The notes beneath the pieces are model-generated. The model ran no database searches. It was given only the letters and a program-made list of their open reading frames with translations, and was not told the origin of the DNA. Shown here one piece after another: positions 27,301 to 35,000 of a DNA stretch of 64,000 bases; within the stretch, counting starts at the first letter, position 1, and each line of letters begins with the position of its first letter. The stretch is taken from positions 3,963,881-4,027,880 of the forward strand of contig NW_017802824.1 in assembly GCF_001625305.1 (NCBI RefSeq), read 5' to 3'. Source of the DNA: Branchiostoma belcheri (Eukaryota > Chordata > Leptocardii > Amphioxiformes > Branchiostomatidae). The translations under genes and the position numbers were made by a program.

Positions 27301-29054
27301 TGACGCCTCTCCCTTCCACTGGCCTTGTCATACTGAGGCTTTGGGCAGCTGCCTAGTCCTGACCTGTTTTTATTTTTGTTTATTTTTTCGCCCTGTCGCT
27401 TCATATTTTTTCTGACAAAATCCGAAAACCAACAAATTAAATTGGTGTGGCCTGATTGCGTAAATCTTACTTTTGTTTTTTTCACTCTCCACAGAAGACG
27501 AGTGTGACCTTCCAGACAAGATCCTTGACTTGTCCCTCAAGGTGCTGAAGAACAAGGGAAAGTACTGGACTCACGGCGCCAACACCAACAACGTTCCTCA
27601 GAAGTTTGAGGAGCACCTTAAGAACCTTCTGCAGCCTGTAGACTTCTTGAAGGAAGTTATTGCAATCCCGTCTTACCATGAACTGTATCCTTTCTATGTT
27701 GATGAAGGTTGGACATCCAGGTAAGGCCACAGCAAGTAAATTTTAAGGATGACATCCTCTGCAGACTCCAAATCTAATGCGAGCGGGCGAAAAAAAACAA
27801 GGCGGGCCAAAAAAAACAAGGTTCCTACATTATAAAATTTTGACTCAATCATTGTACGAATGGCTTTTATTCGGTGGGAACATCACATATACACAGCCAT
27901 CATCATATATCACTGCATCAAAGTAAGAAACAAAATATTAAATCATAGCCTTTTCTTGTCTCCTCTCGTCATAGTTATCTGCCATCCACCTTCCGGCACG
28001 GTAACAGACATCTTGCCCATTTTCGGCATGTTGACCACTGTCAGAAGGCAACAAAATTTCTTGTTTTTTTTTCCAAAATCAGGCGAAAATTAATGCGCGC
28101 GCTGATGACATCCATAAAAATTACTTGCTGTGGCCTAATGAGATTCACAACTTGAAGGCATTGCTACTCAATCTTCATCAGCAGGCCTCGAAAGTAACAG
28201 TGTCCCGATGGCCACTAAAATTTTAGCTGGAACAACTAAAAAGACACTTTGGGACATTTTTGGGACGAAAGAAAAATAGTCAACATCAGAATGTCACCCT
28301 TCATTCTTTCGGCTCTGGAAAAAGCTCCCCAAAATTTGCCGTTTACTCTGCAATTACAGCGCGCCTGGAAGTCAGAACGTAAGCAAAATAAAGCTGACTT
28401 CAAGTTCACTTCCTGAAAAACAGGTTGGGACAGTTCATCCTCACTTCACGACAATTAAAATTTATTTTCGGGACAGTGCTGGGACAATAGGAAAAAAATT
28501 TATTTTGGGGCCTGATCAGTCTTCCTCTTTAGGAGGTGTACTGTGTATTAAGTGTACTGTTTATCAGTCATTGCAGACAAAAGCTCAGGCCCTTATAAAT
28601 TAGTTTCCAGGAGCCTTCCTGTGGGCTCTCTGCTGCGAGTCACGTGACCCGCAAGACACAGCCGTATCATCTTCGTATAAGTAGTGAAATGTTCAACTTT
28701 ATTCAAACAAATATTAAACACAGAGATGAAATTTTCAACAACCACTATCGCCTTCATCAAGATAATTAATGACCAATCACTTTGAAACGTAATCTCGCAA
28801 GAGTGTGCCGTTGAATTTTTTTAGATCAATCAATCATGATTCATTTAATAACAATCTTTATACAGGGATCTCAGTTGGATAATATCAAATTACCCAAAGC
28901 TTGACTGTCAGTGTTGGAAATGTCATTTATGAAATAATTTGTCACTGTAGAACTCCACGTATATTTAACGATTTTTTTTTTCAAACTGACAAGACAACAT
29001 CCTTAACCACTCCTCCACAGCTGGGTCTTCTACACCATATGGAAGGCATCTTAA
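6372..29054 (+). CDS. SMS: Spermine synthase, 10 coding exons, about 366 aa
   Basis: Transfers an aminopropyl group from decarboxylated S-adenosylmethionine to spermidine, making spermine in the cytosol. Coding exons: 6372-6432, 9631-9760, 10832-10925, 11504-11562, 12668-12843, 13380-13534, 19129-19218, 19421-19532, 27495-27684, 29021-29054. Phases agree throughout and the product is 366 aa, the length of human SMS. The N-terminal part (LRVYPQGLV, about 70-78) matches the regulatory domain. The catalytic domain has [20 protein letters not shown], the nucleotide site GGGDGGI (about 203-209) and VINDLT with the catalytic Asp near 281. The C-terminus [12 protein letters not shown] closely matches the human end. 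The start at 6372 is the first ATG in the matching frame. Introns 6 (AT-AC) and 9 look U12-type. The exon 4 donor is uncertain: GC at 11563 gives the best alignment, while GT at 11554 would drop three codons. Introns are full of MITEs. Confidence 0.95.
7350..7520. repeat. Dispersed repeat 'P' (TTACCTGCACC blocks)
   Basis: Contains TTACCTGCACC blocks, CTCAGAATTTAGG and GGATCATAC motifs shared with 17150-17345, 23300-23440 and 37095-37370. Non-coding, class unknown. Confidence 0.5.
8798..9166. mobile_element. Harbinger-like MITE 'H1' (TSD CTA)
   Basis: A 369-bp unit starts GGCCACACCAATTTAAT and ends with its inverse ATTAAATTGGTGTGGCC. CTA flanks both ends (8795-8797 and 9167-9169). The 3-bp duplication and GGCC-type termini fit PIF/Harbinger MITEs. 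SMS intron 1. Confidence 0.75.
9194..9566. mobile_element. Harbinger-like MITE 'H1', second copy back to back
   Basis: A 373-bp unit with terminal GGCCACACC/GGTGTGGCC, 27 bp after the previous copy and 64 bp before SMS exon 2. The left flank is TTA and the right is TAA, so the duplication is imperfect. Confidence 0.7.
9915..10165 (-). repeat. Dispersed repeat 'N' (CTCCTTCACGGAGTA end)
   Basis: Shares, in reverse orientation, CTCCTTCACGGAGTA, CACGGGCATG and the GCATGCCGATT region with the larger copy at 24075-24560. Non-coding interspersed repeat, SMS intron 2. Confidence 0.5.
10403..10794. mobile_element. Harbinger-like MITE 'H1', degenerate copy
   Basis: Left end eroded (ACCAAATTAAGATTTGTTGG), right end TAATTGGTATGGCC. 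It ends 37 bp before SMS exon 3. The interior carries the family's GGCTTAGGCATCCTA and GAGCATTTTGGAGT blocks. Confidence 0.6.
11185..11300. mobile_element. H1 MITE interior fragment
   Basis: Matches only the family interior (AAAATGCTCATAAT, CCAACAGTTG, TCTATCAATGCAGTGG). Both termini are missing. SMS intron 3. Confidence 0.5.
12386..12640 (+). repeat. Dispersed repeat 'T', copy 2
   Basis: A well preserved copy from TTTACCAAAGGAAAAC to TTTGCAAATGTTACC, ending just upstream of SMS exon 5. Confidence 0.6.
12940..13157. repeat. AATG microsatellite with degenerate flank
   Basis: An uninterrupted (AATG)n run covers about 13076-13157 and is preceded by decayed AATG/GGCTTGAAGGATG repeats. The open frames it creates (repeated IHSF on the minus strand) are repeat artefacts. 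SMS intron 5. Confidence 0.9.
13860..14110 (-). mobile_element. tRNA-derived SINE, copy 1
   Basis: On the minus strand a B box GGTTCGAATCC (plus 14043-14053) lies downstream of an A-box-like GGTAGCGTGTTCAGC. A non-tRNA body follows that is shared with 39180-39445 (CCTCCATTTAA, GTCCCTAACT, AAGGGCACAAGAT). Confidence 0.65.
14998..15130 (+). repeat. Dispersed repeat 'C' (ATTACACCGAACG), copy 1
   Basis: Contains CTTTGCAGGCACATGGCTA and ATTACACCGAACGACTTG, shared with 38812-38925, 40105-40440, 52592-52660 and 59836-59965. Confidence 0.5.
15131..17110. other. SMS intron 6, no gene seen
   Basis: A/T-rich intronic DNA without a delimited element or coding-like frame. Short open frames here have no splice context. 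Confidence 0.4.
17150..17345. repeat. Dispersed repeat 'P', copy 2
   Basis: Carries ACCTGCACCAGACAAGTTTT and GTTCAGAAACTACT blocks of this family. Confidence 0.5.
17325..17592. repeat. A/T-rich tandem repeat (TTAGATGGTAACAGTCAATT units)
   Basis: Four copies of a unit with TTAGATGGTAACAGTCAATT followed by ATAGCAAATATGATATAATC, separated by variable TAATCATTA runs. SMS intron 6. Confidence 0.75.
18796..18880. mobile_element. H1 MITE left-end fragment
   Basis: Begins GGCCACACCAATTTAATTTG after TTTA and breaks off at AAAAACAGGTCAATGACC, where a repeat 'T' copy begins. Confidence 0.6.
18881..19087 (+). repeat. Dispersed repeat 'T', copy 3 (left-truncated)
   Basis: Carries the CACCATGGTAAC, GCAATTTTATAG and AAGGTAAACATTATGAAT blocks. 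It ends about 25 nt before the U12 branch site of SMS intron 6. Confidence 0.55.
19283..19395 (+). repeat. Dispersed repeat 'T', copy 4 (partial)
   Basis: Carries TTGTTTTTGCTCAGTTTC, TCAATGACCTGAACCAGACG and TGGGTTACATCATT. It lies between SMS exons 7 and 8, so exon 7 sits between two copies. Confidence 0.55.
20231..20593. mobile_element. Harbinger-like MITE 'H1' (TSD CTA)
   Basis: Left end GGCAAACCAATTTAATTTG, right end AAATTGGTGTGGCC, with CTA on both sides (20228-20230, 20594-20596). SMS intron 8. Confidence 0.75.
20802..21167. mobile_element. Harbinger-like MITE 'H1' (TSD TAA)
   Basis: GGCCACACCAATCTATTTTC to GAAATTAAATTGGTGTGGCC, flanked by TAA on both sides (20799-20801, 21168-21170). 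It is close in sequence to the copy at 8798. Confidence 0.75.
21454..21613. mobile_element. H1 MITE, one-ended fragment
   Basis: Starts GGCCACACCAATTAAATTTG and runs through the family interior (reverse orientation) before breaking off near TTCTTCCCACTTGTT. Confidence 0.6.
22226..22395. mobile_element. H1 MITE with internal deletion
   Basis: Both ends are present (GCCACACCAGTTTAAT and TCAAATTGGTATGGCC) but only about 170 bp remain. Confidence 0.6.
23301..23437. repeat. Dispersed repeat 'P', copy 3
   Basis: Has TTTTACCTGCACCACTCAGA and GGATCATAC blocks. A related tail lies near 23830-23880. Confidence 0.5.
23438..23706 (+). repeat. Dispersed repeat 'T', copy 5
   Basis: A nearly full copy from GTTTACCGAAGGAAAAC to TTTGCTTTGCAAATGTTAA. 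Confidence 0.6.
24075..24790 (+). repeat. Dispersed repeat 'N', large copy
   Basis: Begins TTATTACTCCGTGAAGGAGG and has two sub-repeats containing TTCGCAGTCAAAACAC/TTCGCAGCCAAAACGC and GGGCATGCCCGTG/CCGGGATGATGCACG. A 177-codon open frame spans it, but the same DNA recurs non-coding and inverted at 9915-10165, so I treat it as repeat. Confidence 0.55.
25104..25199. other. Assembly gap (N run)
   Basis: 96 undetermined bases in SMS intron 8. Sequence resumes inside an H1 MITE, so the gap probably covers that element's left end. Confidence 0.99.
25200..25523. mobile_element. H1 MITE, left end lost in the gap
   Basis: Interior from AATATGAAGCGACAGGGCG to the right terminus ATTAAATTGGTGTGGCC, followed by TAA. 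Confidence 0.65.
25998..27452. mobile_element. H1 MITE interrupted by a LINE fragment
   Basis: Left terminus GGCCACACCAATCTAATTTG after TAA and right terminus AATTAAATTGGTGTGGCC. The familiar interior runs from both ends and breaks at GCATTTGGGGC (about 26261) and TGCCTAG (about 27349). About 1.08 kb of unrelated DNA lies between. Confidence 0.7.
26262..27350 (-). pseudogene. 5'-truncated R2-type LINE: C-terminal zinc finger and restriction-like endonuclease
   Basis: On the minus strand one frame runs from about 27350 to 26391, broken by a single stop (TAG, 27171-27173). The intact 3' part encodes a Cys-x2-Cys-x8-His-x4-Cys finger (CPLC...HILSC), then RPDVVLWS and [11 protein letters not shown] about 100 residues later, followed by KRAKYTEL. 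This order is that of the C-terminal finger plus PD-(D/E)XK restriction-like endonuclease found in R2/NeSL-type non-LTR retrotransposons. A T run at 26263-26272 reads as a poly(A) tail on the minus strand. The reverse transcriptase core is absent, so it is a dead, 5'-truncated insertion. Confidence 0.7.
27685..29020 (+). other. SMS: U12-type GT-AG intron of SMS (last intron)
   Basis: The donor reads GTATCCTTTC, an exact match to the U12 GT-AG donor consensus. TCCTTAAC (29000-29007) matches the U12 branch site, with the branch A about 14 nt before the exon. The join CT|C creates [12 protein letters not shown], agreeing with the human C-terminus. The intron also holds an H2 MITE. Confidence 0.88.
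27725..28135. mobile_element. Harbinger-like MITE 'H2' (TSD TAA)
   Basis: GGCCACAGCAAGTAAATTTT at the left, AAAAATTACTTGCTGTGGCC at the right, TAA on both sides (27722-27724, 28136-28138). The interior is distinct from H1 (GCATGTTGACCACTGTCA, GCGCGCGCTGATGACATCC). Confidence 0.75.
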
Positions 29055-31690
29055 GAAGGGAATGGAAGAAAAAATGGGCATTTCTTCATCTTCAACTACC
29101 AGACTACACTTTACTCACTGTACCATCTGAAAGTGCCAGGTCAACAACACTTTAAAGGTTAAATACCCTTGTTGTTGTTAGTCAGCACAAGTATTTTTAA
29201 AAAATTACCAGGCAGTAGATCACAGGTGTCCCCAGGTACATAAACAAAGACATATTACATACTCAAGCAATGTGTGTTTACTGTATCAACAAAAGCAAAA
29301 TGATTTTAATTTTGTCTGTTTCATGGTAAATGTTATTATGAAGCAAGTTTCGACTGTAATTTCCAACACAAGAATTTGGACTTACCCAAAATTTTTAATT
29401 ATAATTTTTTAAGTACTCTTTTGTATACTTTCTGGAATGCAATTCGTAAGAGGGCTGCGTAAGTAACAGTACTTGTTAATGAGTGTAATTCCCACCCAAC
29501 AGTAAAATGCAATGCAATCCCATTGTCTCTTAAACTATGCACAACGTTGTTTATTATGATCACTGTTCATCAGTATCATTCACACCTGCAAGTACATGAC
29601 TGTGTATGTATATCCGGGTGTCAACAGTCTTGAAATGTTGTCAAAACAGACCCTTTCTATTTCAATGAGTTCTAAATTTGGTAGAATTACAATGTAGTTC
29701 TAACACTTTTTTTTGCAGCCTCAACAGACATTTAATATACAAATTAATGTAGATAATATCTTTAAGGAGCTGAATGTGTTTTGATTGTTATTTTTTAAAA
29801 GTTTGTAATTATTATATTAAATTGTACTATGTACAATGTATAATTCATAAGTCATGTTCACTCTTTGTATACATCAAATGGGTTCAATATTGGAAAGTGA
29901 TGTATAAGAGCCATGTACTATATAGCTAGTACATGTAGGTGTTGACAATATATAAAGCTTGCAGGACTGTTTTGTTATTTTTTCTTTACACATAAACATA
30001 GTGCAAGTAATGGGCAAGTTATTTCAATCAAAAATAGATTCTACATTGTACATTATGTACACAGACTGGGTACATATTATGTTTTTAGACTTGTTCTGAA
30101 GCTATAGTTTTGGTTTGACTATGAAAAAAAAAACCATGAAAGGGTTGTTGAGCAAAGGATGAAAGATTTGGCTAGGCTTTAAGCATGAATGAGTGACACA
30201 CATTCAAGCAATACCTTAGTGAGAAAAATACTGCATGTATTTGGTTAGTTCAAATTGGCAGTATATGATAGAAATATAAAAGATAAATGTTGGAAGACCT
30301 GAAACTTTTAAAGCATTTACTGTTTACTACTGTCTTATAGTTGAAGTAATTTTAGTACTTTTTAGAAGAGTTCTTGTTATTAAGGTTTTTAAGCAACGTA
30401 GAGTTACAATTGATGAAGAAATTTGTTGTTGTTGCTGTATATGGTGTTGGAAAGAAAGAGATTTTGTTTGTTTATATTGTACCAGCACGGACTGTGAAGC
30501 CATAAGATGCTACTATCTCTTACATGTTGCAAAGTTTTCACTATGCACTAAACTCTAAGCTGTACTTAAATCAAAGGTGAATGCCTGTGCATGTACGTAT
30601 AAAATATGCCCCACATGAAAAACTGCATGGAGGAATACAGTATATGCATGGGAACTTCAATGTTATAATATGTGTGGTCCTGAAGACAAAACTTTTTCAG
30701 TATTAACTACACTGAAAAATCTTCAAAGCAATAAATAGGTGTATAACAGTAAGTGTTGGCAGTGGCACATACAATTTAGCCACACTATTATTATTGTAAA
30801 TAATGAAAAGATTATGAGATATGCTTGATGTAAAACTGTTGCAGGTTATTTTGTTAAATATAAATTGCTGAAAATTATGTTGCATGTAAAATTACAGTTA
30901 CTGTATAATTATATATAATACATAAGCCTCCTTGGGATGTTGATACCACTTGCCTTCTAGCTGTTCTAGTTCAATGTTGCATTAAGTTTCAGATGGTAAA
31001 TTTTAAATGTTTCACATAATATAGTACATGTACTATGCTTTACACAGTGATTGTAAATTTTTACAAACTACAATGTAGTTTGAAGTACTGCTACAATAAG
31101 GCACATGTATATTGACTTTTCAACAGTATTTTACCCCTGTCAGAGTTCGTTATTTTAGTAAAGTTTGCATTTTGTTGCATTTGTATATGGCCCAATTTGA
31201 TTGAAAATCTAATAGCCAGTATATTCTATTGTGCAATTCATTTGTTGTGCTGTGCATGCAATGTGTCTAAAGGTTTATCTACAACATGACTTAAATTTTG
31301 GCGCAATTGTATATCTAAATACATCAAGATTGATGTGCATTAAGCGTATATCAAAGCTCAATGGGCAATATGTAATTATACACTATTGATTATTTATGAT
31401 GCTGCTAATAATTTCCCTTCTTTTGAGTTCATTCTCTTGAGCAGGGTGTACTTGTTTTTGCACAGTAGCATCTATGGGTTGTTGATGATATGAAACTGAC
31501 ACGTAAATTTTCTTGTAATAAAAGATGGTTTACAGAGGGAATCTTGTTCGACTGATGTTTATTTAATTCTTTAGTGATGTGCTTTTTGCTTTTAATAGAG
31601 CAAGTGAGGCCCCATATACATGTACAAATGTAGATTTCATGAATAGTTGGCTTTGCCAAATTGGTACTAATTGCCAGTTAAGTTGGGTAG
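29055..31690. other. SMS 3' untranslated region and intergenic DNA
   Basis: No exon-like frame. An AATAAA at 30730-30735 is one possible polyadenylation signal for SMS. No bounded repeat was seen in this 2.6-kb stretch, which is unusually clean for the window and may be mostly long 3' UTR. Confidence 0.4.
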
Positions 31691-31800
31691 GGCCACAACA
31701 ATTCAATTAATTGGTTCTCGAATTGATTAGCCCACTTCCTTTTTTTATTTTCAAAAAAAAGACAAAAATTCAGGTTATGAACCAACTCCAAAATGTACAA
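31691..31800. mobile_element. H1 MITE fragment
   Basis: GGCCACAACAATTCAATTAA then TTGGTTCTCG and an interior AACCAACTCCAAAATGTAC block. The right end is missing. Lies just beyond the DDX10 3' end. Confidence 0.5.
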
Positions 31801-32089
31801 AATTACATTAGATCCAATTTACTGCCCAGAAATTGCATGAAATGCCTTGTGATTGAGATGACAGAAAAATTCAAGCTTGTTTACTATATATAATAGAACA
31901 CTGTTTACACTGCATAACACACACATATAAACCCTATGTATATGTTTTGTATATGCTACATAAAAATATTATCTTACAGTATTAATACCATCATAATATT
32001 ATACGTAAGGATAAACCATAAACCGGACAGTGAGTGTGTGAGTGAGTGAAGGGAATTTCCAGAAAGTTGTGATCAAGCATTGATCAAAC

Positions 32090-35000
32090 CTAGTTACTGC
32101 CCAGTAAATGAAGAGCTAGTTCCTCATCGTCATGTAGATCCAGGCCTGTGTCCATTGGATCATCTGTACCCTCCTCCTCTTCATCAGAGCTGCTTCTCTG
32201 ATATTTCCTTCTCTTTCTGGGTCTGTTTATGATGAAGGGCCAGAAGAAAAAAAAAAACAGTTAAAAACGTTGATGTTAGACATACACATGTAAGATAACA
32301 GTTCCTGAAGCAACTGGACAGATTTTCAAATTCATTTTATCTCAGAATTAAACAGTTAACTTAAGGTAACATTTGCAAAGCAAAATGCATAATGTTTACC
32401 TCAGCATATGGTCTGCTTTGTTAATTCTTACTCAAACACATTCATACATATGGTGACTGGAATCTAAATCCCTTCTGCTATAAAATTGCAACATGATGTA
32501 ACCCAACACAAGTTACCATGGTGACAGACAACTGGTTTAAGTCATTGACCTTATTGGTATGGAAAAGAGAAAACAGAGCTTTACAATCTTTTCCTTTGGT
32601 AAACATAAAAAGTCACTGTTTACTACATGTACATGTAAACATGGAAAAAAGAGAAAAAAGAGACCACAGTTCAAACAGTTTCCATCACATTTAGTCCAAA
32701 ATCTTCCAACAACTACAGTATAACTGACCTCTCAGTGTCTTGCTCCTCATCTGACCCAGAGTCTGACCTCTGACCCAGGTCAGAGTCCTGATCTGACCCT
32801 GACTCACTCCCAGAATCCTCTACAGAACCTTCCTCCTCCTCCCCCACATCCAGATAGGCAACCCCTTCCTCCTCAACCTGCAATGCAAACAACATCCTCG
32901 CTTTTTCACTAGTAATTGGTGGCAAAGTTATCTTGTAATTAGGGTTGTTGCCTCAGAATCTGAAGGTTTTGGGTTAGAATCTCTTGCAATCTACAGTATT
33001 GTGCCTTAGAAAAGGTATATTACCCCTATTTTATCATTCAACTCTGGTGAACATGGAGGTCCATTTAGATTTGGTGGTGCTGTCATTTAATAATGCCACC
33101 TATCACATCTGAATGGTCCTGCAGTTGGATGGTTGCATGGGTATGTTCTTGTACTCACTGTTTCAGTCTTTCTTCGTTGCTGGTCCTTAGACCTGGCTGC
33201 TTCTTTCTGCTTCATTTTCTTCTCCTAAAAACACAAACCAGATTATTGCAGAATACTCTTTCTCTCATATGTAGATAATGGTAAAGTGATGATGCACTAG
33301 AACAGCTACATGTAAGTATTGTGGTGTTTTCCCTTACACAATAAAGAACTTGGGGATTGAAAAAGGAGACTACAAGCAGGCTAAATGGACCTATTTGCAC
33401 TATTGACTCGTACTTATGTTTAACTTCATAGTTTTCACTGTCACTTCAATCTGTACCATGAAGTTATCATGATTACAGTTAGCAAAAAATTCCTGGACTT
33501 TTATTTTCTGCACCTGTCACCACCGTGAATATATAGTTTTGTGAATACGTCCACTTTTCTCAGACCGTGAAATTTTAAGTGAATTACAGTACCCATTTCT
33601 TCTGCCGGATGCGCTGTTTGTACGCCAGTTTGTCGTGTTTGTCCTCTTCTGCCATCAGTTGGCGGGCAGTCTCCAGGTTGAGCCCTCCAACCTCTTCCTC
33701 TTCTTCTTCTTTCCTGCCTTCTCCTGCATCACTTTTCAGTGCAACCTTTTGTACTGGAGGCCATTGTTCTGTAACCTGTGTGACAAAATGTACACAATAT
33801 ACAAAATACACATGATTCTAAACTTATCCTGGACCAGCAAATTGACGGAATGTATTGTGCCTGTCAGTGAGTAAAACCTGTAAATAAATAAAAAAGTGCA
33901 CTGGGCATAGCACTTTGGCAGAGCATCTAAATATTCTAATTGAAGGATGACAGTAAATGTTGTTAGAACAGATATTAACTGCAATGTACAAAATTCTGAT
34001 GCAACTTTGACCAAACATCCAACAAAAAGAGAAATCTGGGTTTCATGCAGGCATGTTTTGACGACTCACAGTGTTTCTGTCACATGATGGAATTTTGCTG
34101 CTCAAAATTTTGCCCAATCTGTCATCTTTGTCCAACAAAGAATCTGGAGTGTAAAATTCCCCCCCCCCAAAAAAATGCGGGTAAACTTCATTTCAGTGGG
34201 TCAAAATTTCCCCGGAGCATGCAACTTAATTCAACCCCCTAGGAATGTCACTCAACATTTATGTTATTAGTCAAACAAAACTTAGATGACGAAAAAAAAT
34301 TCTGGCTGGCTAGAGCACAGTTTCCGACCTCCGTGAATAGTTTCATCATTGGTACGTCACTGTATTGTAGATGCAGTTCCCTGTAACCACACATATGTAT
34401 ACTAAATTATTAGATATGCAAATATTGTACGTTTGGGAATGCATCTACAGCAGCGACACCTGTGCTGCAGTGCAATGTGAACCAGTCAGAATTGCCCTGA
34501 GGAAGGTTACAGACGGTCACCAAAACGTTGGCTGAATAAAAGACTCGGTTGTGTAAAAAGAGTCTCAGTTTCCGACCTTCAGATATACAGTAAAGGTACA
34601 GGAGTCACGAACTCACCTCTCCTTCATCGTCAAATTTGACCTTGCTGTTGACCTTCACTTTTTTCTTTGCCAGCTTCTTGGCTAGCTTGGCCTTAGTGAG
34701 TGCAGACTTCTTCTCATTGGAAGAGGTTTTCTCAGTCTCCAACACCTTTGGTTCCTGGGAGAGATGAGGAAAAAAATTTCAGCTTGATAATTTTACTTGT
34801 GAATGCTTGAAGACAATGACACCATATTTTTAAGGATATATGACTTTTTGTACATTATATAGCAGCAATTTACTGTAACTGTAGATAAAATGAGATAGTC
34901 ACACACATGCAGTCAACTGCGATTCTTTCCAAGAATGGAGCCCCTATCACACTTAGCTGAATATTTTTACTTTGTTTAACTGTACTGCATACATGTACGA

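Noticed and set aside
27685-27724. SMS ending at the TAA formed at the MITE border (27722-27724)
   Set aside because: This would give a C-terminus [12 protein letters not shown] of plausible length, but splicing at the U12 donor 27685 to 29021 gives [10 protein letters not shown], which matches vertebrate SMS residue by residue and has branch-site support.
28901-29155. 84-codon plus-strand open frame as an exon
   Set aside because: The real SMS exon here is 29021-29054 in a different frame and stops after WKAS.
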